Source of the DNA: Burkholderiales bacterium
Lineage (GTDB): Bacteria; Pseudomonadota; Gammaproteobacteria; Burkholderiales; Burkholderiaceae_C
Assembly (NCBI GenBank): GCA_028868825.1
Contig: JAGWTU010000036.1
Location: forward strand, 1 to 52,169
Length of the DNA: 52,169 nucleotides
Direction of reading: 5' to 3'
In this document: piece by piece, positions 28,727 through 36,500 of the stretch
Numbering within the stretch: the stretch's first letter is position 1
Layout: each line of letters begins with the position of its first letter
Made by a program: the position numbers and the translations under genes
The notes under the pieces: generated by a model
Told to the model about the DNA's origin: nothing
The model's database searches: none
The model's input: the letters and a program-made list of their open reading frames with translations, nothing else

Positions 28727-29827
28727 ATGACCACCCTCTTCGATCCCATCCGGGTCGGCGCCATGGCGCTGCCCAACCGCATCGTGATGGCACCGCTGAC
28801 GCGCAACCGCGCCAGCCCGGGCCAGCTGCCCAACGACCTGATGCGCGAGTACTACGCCCAGCGCGCCGACCCCGCCACCGGCGCCGGCCTCATCGTCACC
28901 GAGGCGACGCCGATCTGCCCCGAAGGCCATGGCTACGCCGACACGCCCGGCTTGCACAACCCGGCGCAGGTGGCCGCTTGGCGCCGCATCACCGACGCCG
29001 TGCATGCGCGCGGCGGCCATATCGTCGTCCAGCTCTGGCATGTCGGGCGCATCTCGCATGTCTCGCTGCAGCCGGGCGGCCAGGCGCCGGTGTCGAGCAC
29101 GGCCCGCGTCGCCAACGCCAAGACCTATGTCGGCGGCGCCTTCGTCCCCGTCTCGCCGCCGCGCGCGCTGGCCACCGCCGAGATCGCCGGCGTCGTCGAG
29201 CAATACCGGCAGGCCGCGCTGCGCGCCGTCGAGGCCGGCTTCGACGGTGTCGAGGTGCATGGCGCCAACGGCTACCTGATTGAGCAGTTCCTGCGCGACA
29301 GCATCAACGACCGCAGCGACGCCTACGGCGGCGGCATCGAGAACCGCACGCGCTTGCTCGTCGAGGTGATGGAGGCCGTGGCGGGCGCGATCGGCGGCGA
29401 CCGCACGGGCTTGCGCCTGTCGCCGGTGACGCCGGCCAACGACGCCGCGCCCGACAGCGACCCGCAGGCGCTGTTCGAGCGCGCCGTCGAGCGCCTGGCG
29501 CCGCTGCGGCTGGCCTTCCTGCACATCGTCGAAGGCGCCACCGGCGGCGCGCGCGACCACCTGCCCTTCGACTACGCCGCGCTGCGGCGCCACTTCAAGG
29601 GCGCCTGGATGGTCAACAACGGCTACACGCGCGAACTGGCGCTGCAGGCGGTGGCCTCGGGCGCCGCCGACCTCGTCGCCTTCGGCAAGCCCTTCATCGC
29701 CAATCCGGACCTCGGCCTGCGGCTGCGGCGCGACGCGCCGCTGAACCCGTTGCGCCAATCGCTGCTGTACGGCGGCGGCCCCGAGGGCTACACCGACTAC
29801 CCGACGCTGGCCGCGGCGACGACCTGA
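28727..29827 (+). CDS. Old-yellow-enzyme family alkene reductase (NemA/XenB-like)
   Basis: FMN-dependent NAD(P)H reductase of activated alkenes, nitro compounds or nitrate esters. The 366-residue TIM barrel starts TTLFDPIRVGAMALPNRIVM and has MAPLTRNRA, VQLWHVGRISH, the substrate His/Asn pair in VEVHGANGYLIEQFLRD, RSDAYGGGIENRTRL, and the FMN-phosphate region VNNGYTRELA and VAFGKPFIANPDL. The physiological substrate is unknown. Regulation may be by electrophile stress, but no regulator gene is adjacent. Confidence 0.93.
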   Translation: MTTLFDPIRVGAMALPNRIVMAPLTRNRASPGQLPNDLMREYYAQRADPATGAGLIVTEATPICPEGHGYADTPGLHNPAQVAAWRRITDAVHARGGHIVVQLWHVGRISHVSLQPGGQAPVSSTARVANAKTYVGGAFVPVSPPRALATAEIAGVVEQYRQAALRAVEAGFDGVEVHGANGYLIEQFLRDSINDRSDAYGGGIENRTRLLVEVMEAVAGAIGGDRTGLRLSPVTPANDAAPDSDPQALFERAVERLAPLRLAFLHIVEGATGGARDHLPFDYAALRRHFKGAWMVNNGYTRELALQAVASGAADLVAFGKPFIANPDLGLRLRRDAPLNPLRQSLLYGGGPEGYTDYPTLAAATT

Positions 29828-29860
29828 GCGCTGCGGGCAGGGGCCGCCTGCGGCCTCAGG
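29823..29860. terminator. Hairpin between the reductase and MOSC genes
   Basis: Outer arms CCTGAG (29823-29828) and CTCAGG (29855-29860) contain the two converging stop codons. An inner stem GCAGG-GGCCG-CCTGC lies at 29837-29851. This repeats the layout at 10635-10679. There is no T-run. Confidence 0.5.
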
Positions 29861-30422
29861 CGCGGGCGCGCGAGCGGAACAGCTCGCGCAAGTTGACCTC
29901 GCGCGGCCCCGGCAGCAACTCGATTGCATCGCCGGCCGTCACCTCTCCCGGCTCGACGACGGTGAGGTAGACGCCGCAGTAGCCCGATTGCACCATCAGC
30001 TTCGCCGCCTGCTTGAAGCCGAGCGCGGCATTGAGCTTGAAGCAGGGGTAGCGCGGCTCGCTGACGGCGAGCAGGCAGCCCGGCAGGCGCAGCCGGTCGC
30101 CGATCCAGAGCTGGTCCTCGGACAGGCCCTCGACGGTCAGGTTCTCGCCCAGCGCGCCGCCGGCCAGCGGCACCTCGCCGGCGGTGACGCGGGCCTGTGC
30201 GCGCACCGTCTGCCAGAACGCGTAATGCTGCTGGCCGTAGGCGTAGACCGCCTTCGCGAGCCCGCCGTGGACCGTCGGGTCGGCCTGTTCGTCGCCGTCC
30301 AGCCCGAGCGGGCCGACGGTCACCGGCCCGTCGACGGCGCGCTTGCCGATGCCGCTCATGACCGAGCGGCCGTCGATGTTCATGGCCTGGGCGCGGGCGC
30401 GGTTGACGGTGAGGATCTTCAT
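29856..30422 (-). CDS. MOSC domain protein (YiiM-like)
   Basis: A 188-residue MOSC domain protein. The family shares the C-terminal domain of molybdenum-cofactor sulfurases and includes YiiM, which helps to reduce N-hydroxylated substrates. Visible landmarks are GPLGLDGDEQADPTVHGG, the conserved Cys in EPRYPCFKLNAALGF, ALGENLTVEGL and GYCGVYLTV. ATG 30422 is preferred to a longer frame. It begins 47 bp after the stop of the conflict-type operon on the same strand and could receive read-through, but by family it is ordinary metabolism. Confidence 0.88.
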   Translation of the reverse strand: MKILTVNRARAQAMNIDGRSVMSGIGKRAVDGPVTVGPLGLDGDEQADPTVHGGLAKAVYAYGQQHYAFWQTVRAQARVTAGEVPLAGGALGENLTVEGLSEDQLWIGDRLRLPGCLLAVSEPRYPCFKLNAALGFKQAAKLMVQSGYCGVYLTVVEPGEVTAGDAIELLPGPREVNLRELFRSRARA

Positions 30423-30469
30423 CGGCGCATTCTGGCGCCAATCAAGGCGGGACCCGGGTGGGCGTTCTA

Positions 30470-32866
30470 TCAACGGTATTGCGCCTGATCCTGCTTCGGC
30501 ATCGCCCGCGCCGGGCGCGCGTCGACCGCGACGCCGACACCGACCTTGGTGCCCTGAGGCACGACCGTGCCGGCCTGCGGCGCTTGCCGCACGACGGTGC
30601 CGGCGCGGGCACCGCTGCCCATGATGGACTCGACCTTGCCGAGATCCAGTCCCGCGCCGCGCATGCGGGCCAAGGCCTCGTCCAGCGACAGTCCGCCCAC
30701 GCTCGGTACCGTGGCGGTCTGGATCGCCACCTTCAACGTGACCACCGCGCCCTCGGTCACCTGCGTGCCGGCCGCAGGCGACTGGTCGAGAACGAGGCCA
30801 TCGGGCGGCGGTTCGTGGCTCTGTCCCTGTTCATCGACGGCCACCAGCCGCAGCTTGAGCGAACTGGCGATCTCGCCGGCGACCGAGGTCAGGCGATCTT
30901 TCAGGTCGGGCACGGTGACGGTGCGGGCAGGGACCGCCGGCCCCGGATTGGGCGGATACACCGGTGTCGGAGTCGACCCACCGGTGGCCTGTCGCGACAA
31001 CCACCACAGCGCCCCCGCCAGCAGCACCAGGGCGGCCAAGGCGGCCGGCAGCCAGTACCGGCGCCCGGCCCGGCCGGCCGGCGCCGAAGTCGCGGCCGGC
31101 GTGCCCGGCGCGTGGCGCGCCGGCGCCGCCTGCACCGGCATCGACGGCGCGTAGGTCGGCGGCGCATAGCTGCCTCCCGGCACGATCAGCGTGCGGTCGC
31201 CCGGCGCCGCCCGTGCGATGCGCGCGATGTCCTCGAGGAGTCCGGGCAGCTGGGCTTCGAAATCGCGCCGCAGGTCGGCCGCCTGCAAGCCGCGGAAACT
31301 GATCGGCGACCGCGCATCGTCGAGCAGGACCGGCAGCAGCACGCCGCGGCGCTGCCCCTCCTCGGCCTCGACGCGCACCGACTCCGATGCAAACGCGGAC
31401 TGCGACCAGAACACCACGACGGCGTCGGCGCGGTCCAGCGACTCGGCGATCTGGTCGTCCCAGCGCTTGCCGGGCTGCAGGTCCCGCGGGTCGAAGACCC
31501 CGAAACCTCTCGATTTGAGCAGGCGTGCAACCACGTCGACGCGCTCGCGGTCTTCGCTGGCATAGCTGAGGAAGACGAGCAGGTGCGGCTCCGACGCCGA
31601 GGACGCCGGAGCCGGCGGCCGCGGCGCCGGGGCGAGCGTGATGTCCAGGAACGGATCCCCGTCGAGCGACGCCGGGCTCGGCGGCGCCTGCGGCTGCGCA
31701 CCCGGTGCGGCCGGCGACGGTGCGTGCGGCAACGGGTCGGCCGGCGAGAAGGGGTCGAAGTCCGTGGCTGTGGGGCGCGGGGCCTGCGTGGACGGCACCG
31801 TTTCGGCCGGCAGGGTGCCCCGGCGATACGCCGTCTCGATGCGGTCCAGCGGCTCCCAGGGCGGTGTCGGCGCCATCAGCCGATCGACGAAGACGCGGTA
31901 GCTGCTGGCCAGCGAGAAGCGGTCGCCGCTGCCGCTGCGCACCGAGATCACCTCGCCGTAGGCGCAGTCGGGCGACTGCTGGATCTGCACGGCGTCGAAA
32001 TAGGCGCCGAGGTCGCATTCGGCGAGGTCGTAGCACTCGGCCAGCAGGCTCTGGAACATCGGCTGGTAGCCCGTGATGCCGTCCTCGGGGCGGCCATGGC
32101 GCCAGTGGATGCGCAGCTTCTCCATCGATGCCTCGATGCGCGAGGGCAGCGGCAGCACGAGCAGCGGCCGCAGGTCGTCGCCGCCGCGCCGGTAGGCCGT
32201 CGCCGTGCGTACGAGTTCGCGCACGCCGGTCAGGCTCTGGCGGTTGGGCGTGAAGACGACGACCAGCTTCTCCGGCAGCAGCGAGGTGCAGATGCCGCTG
32301 ATGTCGGTGACGCCGGTGCGCGAGTCGATCAGCACCCAGCGGTACTCGCGCGCCAGCCGCTCGGCGAAGGCGCGGTAGATGCCGGGCGCGCGTTCGAACA
32401 GGCGCTCCCAGGCGAAGGTGTTGACGCGCCGGCCGTAGCCGCCATCGTCGTTGCGGCCGGCGCGCATGATGTGCACCGCGGCATGCTCGGTCTGGCCGAT
32501 GTAGGCCGCCCAGTCCAGCGCCGCCACCGCCTGCTCGACGGCGGCATCGGCCTGCGCCAGGTCGCCGGCCGGCTCGGCGGGCAGGTGATCGCTGAGGGCG
32601 ATGAACAGGTCGATCAGTCCCGGCCCGGCGTCCAGTCCCATGTCCTGCGCCGGATCGCTGCCGCGCAGCCGGGGCGGAAAGTAGCGGTGCAGTCCAGGCG
32701 CCTCGAGGTCCCAGTCGACGACCAGCACCTTCTCGCCCGGCGCCAGCCGCTCGGCCAGCACGATGGCGCTGTTGGCCAGCGCCATCGTGCGGCCGGTGCC
32801 GCCCTTGTACGAGTAGAAGGTCGTGATGGTGCCGGGTTCGCCGGCCGGCGCGGGTGCGGCAGCCAT
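30470..32866 (-). CDS. MinD-like ATPase / TIR / transmembrane / PASTA fusion protein
   Basis: A 798-residue protein with an unusual four-part layout. Residues 13-330 are a SIMIBI-class MinD/ParA-like NTPase with the variant P-loop YSYKGGTGRTM (18-28) and VLVVDWDLEAPGLHRYF (47-63). Residues 427-550 are a TIR domain (HLLVFLSYASEDRERV ... FWSQSAFASESVRVEAEEG), with Glu500 at the NADase catalytic position. Residues 604-623 form one membrane helix preceded by RAGRR, which predicts a cytoplasmic N-terminus. Residues 650-713 and 718-782 are two PASTA repeats (VPDLKD ... LDQSPAAGTQVTEGAVVTL; VPSVGGLSLDEALARM ... RQAPQAGTVVPQGTKV), placed in the periplasm. PASTA repeats bind peptidoglycan fragments in known families. 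The start overlaps the stop of the TIR gene (TGATG). It is last in the five-gene operon. A sensor-effector role is inferred. Confidence 0.88.
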   Translation of the reverse strand: MAAAPAPAGEPGTITTFYSYKGGTGRTMALANSAIVLAERLAPGEKVLVVDWDLEAPGLHRYFPPRLRGSDPAQDMGLDAGPGLIDLFIALSDHLPAEPAGDLAQADAAVEQAVAALDWAAYIGQTEHAAVHIMRAGRNDDGGYGRRVNTFAWERLFERAPGIYRAFAERLAREYRWVLIDSRTGVTDISGICTSLLPEKLVVVFTPNRQSLTGVRELVRTATAYRRGGDDLRPLLVLPLPSRIEASMEKLRIHWRHGRPEDGITGYQPMFQSLLAECYDLAECDLGAYFDAVQIQQSPDCAYGEVISVRSGSGDRFSLASSYRVFVDRLMAPTPPWEPLDRIETAYRRGTLPAETVPSTQAPRPTATDFDPFSPADPLPHAPSPAAPGAQPQAPPSPASLDGDPFLDITLAPAPRPPAPASSASEPHLLVFLSYASEDRERVDVVARLLKSRGFGVFDPRDLQPGKRWDDQIAESLDRADAVVVFWSQSAFASESVRVEAEEGQRRGVLLPVLLDDARSPISFRGLQAADLRRDFEAQLPGLLEDIARIARAAPGDRTLIVPGGSYAPPTYAPSMPVQAAPARHAPGTPAATSAPAGRAGRRYWLPAALAALVLLAGALWWLSRQATGGSTPTPVYPPNPGPAVPARTVTVPDLKDRLTSVAGEIASSLKLRLVAVDEQGQSHEPPPDGLVLDQSPAAGTQVTEGAVVTLKVAIQTATVPSVGGLSLDEALARMRGAGLDLGKVESIMGSGARAGTVVRQAPQAGTVVPQGTKVGVGVAVDARPARAMPKQDQAQYR

Positions 32867-33495
32867 CAGCGGTTCGGGAACGCCGGCCGCCAGGGCGGCG
32901 CGGCCGGGCGCCAGGCCGGCAGGTCCTGCTCGGCCGGCAGCTTGAAGGCCGTGCATTCGTCGCAGGCATGGCCCTCGATGGGCTGCAGCGCGCGGTAGTG
33001 GTCGTGAATCTGCCGCGCGATGGCCTGCACCTTGGGCCCGAACTTCGGGTTGCGGCGGATCTGCCGGTCGGCCAGCGTGAACTGCGAGAAGTCCTGCGCC
33101 TGGCGCTCGTCCTTCAGCCGCGGCGGCAGCCACTCGAAGCCGCGCAGCACGACCGGGATGATGAGGCCGCTGCTGCCGGGCAGGGCTGCCAGCTTGCGGC
33201 GCCGCGCCTCGAGCTGCACCATGGCCTCGAACTCGCGGCCGCAATAGGGCTTGCTTTCGTAGACGGGCGTGTACACCGCCACCATGCACACGCTGCGGCA
33301 CAGCGCATCGGCCAGCGCCTCGTTGAACATATAGCCGGGCTGCAGCCGCTCCTTGTCGAGGTAGATCGGCAGCTCCAGCAGCGTCTCCAGCTCGTCGCCG
33401 AGGGCCGCGGCGAACTGGTCCATGAAACCGCGCACGAGGTCGTTCTGGCCATGGCTGTAGCTGATGAAGCAGGCGTACTCGAACTTGCAGCTCAT
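32866..33495 (-). CDS. Stand-alone TIR domain protein
   Basis: A 209-residue cytosolic protein. Residues 7-150 form a TIR domain: FEYACFISYSHGQNDLVRGF (strand A and box 1), LPIYLDKERLQPGYMFNEALADAL (BB loop region), SVCMVAVYTPVYESKPYCGREFEAM with Glu88 at the catalytic position, and LIIPVVLRGFEWLPP. Bacterial TIR domains of this class cleave NAD+ or make cyclic ADP-ribose isomers. The last 50 residues carry a CDEC pair and a Trp/Pro-rich end. It overlaps the fusion gene downstream, which has its own TIR domain, so the two may form mixed TIR assemblies. It lies fourth in the operon, 59 bp after the CHAT gene. Confidence 0.88.
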   Translation of the reverse strand: MSCKFEYACFISYSHGQNDLVRGFMDQFAAALGDELETLLELPIYLDKERLQPGYMFNEALADALCRSVCMVAVYTPVYESKPYCGREFEAMVQLEARRRKLAALPGSSGLIIPVVLRGFEWLPPRLKDERQAQDFSQFTLADRQIRRNPKFGPKVQAIARQIHDHYRALQPIEGHACDECTAFKLPAEQDLPAWRPAAPPWRPAFPNR

Positions 33496-33554
33496 GGGGC
33501 GTGCGGCGCGTCGCGGGTAGCGGGATCGGCGCAGGCGGTCGGTCGATCCATCGT

Positions 33555-36500
33555 TCAGGCCTGCGCCATCTTGGCGAGCCGGTCGATCAGTTCACGCGCC
33601 GCCGCCTGCTCGGCACCGGTGGCGTGGTCGATGTACGGCAGCAGCGTGAAGCGGGCCTCGTCGTGGACCGAGCCCCACATCTTCGGCGCCGGCACGCGGC
33701 CCTTCAGGTCGCCGAGGCTCGCGACGATGCCGCCGAGCGCGCCGGCCAGACGTCCCGCGGCAAGCGCCTGCAGGACGAGCAGTTCGGTCTGCCCGACGAC
33801 GGACCAGAAGTCCGGCTGCGCCGTCGCGGCGGCCTGCATCGAATCGGCCACCGCCTTGACGAGCCCGGCGTCGAGCTGCGGCAGCCGCCCCGCCAGCAGC
33901 GCCTCGCGCACCTGGGCGCTGATGAGGTTCTTGGCCGGATAGAAGAGGTTCGCCGCGCCGGTCGCGCGCGCGATCGTCGTTGCTTCGCCGTAGTGCTTCA
34001 CCATCGCCGCCAGCGCGGCCCGCGCCTGGTCGTGGTCGCCGCCGCGATCGAGCGCCATCGTCTGACGCTTGTACGCCGACCCGAGCAGGCTGCAGCGCTC
34101 GACCGTCTGGCGCAGCGCGACCAGCCGCTGCAGGCGAGCGATGCCGTCCGCGATGCCGGCGAGGTCGTCGCGCTGGTCGGCGCGGCGGACGATGGCGTTG
34201 CCGAGCTGCTCGGCGGCGCGCAGCGAGGCGCTGCCGTCCTCGGCATCGACGGCGCGCTGCAGCCAGGTGATCTCCTGATCGCTCGCGCCGGCGGCGCCGT
34301 AGGCGAGGCCGAAGGCCTCGGCCACCGCGCCCATGGTGCCCCACAGCGGCGCGAACTGCGCTTGCAGATAGCGCAGCTTGTCGAGCTGGCCGGCCGCCGG
34401 GGCGCCACCGAAGCGACTCCTGACGATCAGCGCCTCGAGCGCGAGCGTCAGCGACACCGGCGAGGCGACGCCGGCGTATTCGTCGCCCAGCGGCGGCGCC
34501 GGCCGTTGCGCGTCGATGCCGGCGCGGCGCCAGCGCCAGTCGGGGTCGCCGTAGCACTGGTACGCGGCCCAGGTGTTGCCGCGCGGGTTCGCCGTCCAGG
34601 CGGCGACGCGCGCGGCGCCGACGGCCTCGATGAAGCGCGCGCCGCCGAGCAGCGCGCCGTACAAGCGCAGCGCGAACTGCTCGGCCGCGTCGTCTTCCAC
34701 CGCCCAGCCCGCAGCGACGACGCAGCGCACGCCGGCGCGGATCAGCTCGTCGGCGATGTTGGCCGCGAAATCGGCACGGTCGTAGGGCTGCAGCACGGTG
34801 GCCGCATCGCGACCCGCGAGATGGCAGCAGTTGAGGAAGACGAGTTCGGGAACCGTGCGCATCGCGCGCACCTCGTTGGCGCCGAGGTAGGTGTCGGCCA
34901 CCGACAGCACGACGCCGCCGTTGGCGCCGGGCGCGCCATGGCCCGAGACGTGGATCGCGCGGTAGGGCCGCTCGAACAGCGCGTTGGTGACGCTCTGCGC
35001 ATCGGGCTGGTCGAGCAGGGCGCGCACCTTCTCCGGCTCGATGCCGCTGCCCGGCGCCTTCAGCAGCGCGGCCACCGCGGCCGCTTCGCGCCGCGCGCCT
35101 TCGAGGCGCGGATAGCCCTCCACGCACAGCGGCTCGCCGATCACGAGCACGCTGTCGTCGGGGCTCGAGTCGACGACGCGGTCGCGGAACTGGTCGGTCT
35201 TGAGCTTGCGGATCAACTGGCTGCGGAGGGCCCAGGGGCGGCGGTCGGCCAACTGCACGTCGGGGTTCGAATCGAGCAGTTCCCAGGGGATGGCCGCCGT
35301 GCCCTTGTCGAGCTCGATCACCATCTCCGTCGTGCCGGCGAGGAAGGGTTCGACCTCGAGCGGCACCAGCAGATTGAACAGCGTGCGGCCGATCAGCGGG
35401 TCGGTGTTGGCGTCGTTGGAGGCCTGGCTGACGAGGTTGCGCAGCAGCTTGGCCTGCGCCTGCTGGGCGCGGACCTCGGTGCGGGCGCGCTTGGTGTCGA
35501 GCCGCCATTCGAGGAAGCGGCGCCCGTCGGCGTCGCTGGCGGCGAGCACGCTGATGAAGTCGTAGCTGGTGCCGCGGTAGCTCGAGTCCAGCGAGCGCCG
35601 CAGCGCGCCCGGACCGATCGTGATGGGCCCGACGAGGCGCAGACGCTGCGGCGTCGCGTGCTGCTGCTGCTGCAGCGCGCGCCAGGCATCGCCGGCGCGC
35701 TCGAGGTAGAGCTCGACGAGCTTGAGCTGCGCCAGCAGCGGCCAGCCGGCCTCGCGCAGCCGCTCGTTCGCCTCGATCGCGCCCTGCACGATCGACTGCG
35801 CCGCGGCGCCGGTGCTGATGCCCGTGCCGCCGCTGCCCATCAACGTCGCGGCGAGATCGAACTGCGTCGGCGCGCCGCCGGCGGCCTCGGTCAGGCGCTG
35901 CGCATAGGCGAGTACCGCCTGCCGCGTCGTGTACGCCAGCGCCGAGCCGCTGAGCTTGCCTTCCTCGCCGAGGCCGACGACGATCACCGCCGCCGGCCTG
36001 GCCATCTCGAGCGGGTTGTCCGGATTGCAGCGCTGGTTGCCGAAGACCTGCTGCGTGCCCGTCGGCTCGGGATACAGGCCCGCGCCGAGCGAGCGGCTCA
36101 TCGCCGCGGCCACGAGGCCGTCGACGACGCGTTCGGCGCCGGTCAGCGTCGTCGAACGGTAGTGGCCGATGAGCAGCGGCTCGCGCACGAACTTGACGTC
36201 ACCGTTGTAGACCGACACCTGCAGCGCCGCGCCGGCGCCGCGCTGGCGCGCCGCCGCGGTCGCGTCGACGGCGCTGCCGAGCACCTCCCATTCGCTCGAA
36301 GGCGGACGCGACGTGCCGGCCCCGTGCGACGGACGGCTGCGCACCGGTGCCGCGGCCGGGGCGGCAGCACCCTCACGTCCGCGCGAGGCCGGTGCCACGA
36401 CCGCGTCGAGCTGGTCGGTCCTGCCGGTCGCGAGCAGCTCGATGTAGGCATTGAAGGCCGACGCCACGGCCGGCAGCTTGCCGTGTTCGGCGTCGACCTT

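Noticed and set aside
30424..30439. Short GGCGC/GCGCC dyad between the conflict operon and the MOSC gene as a terminator
   Set aside because: Only a 5-bp stem without a T-run, which is common by chance at this GC content.
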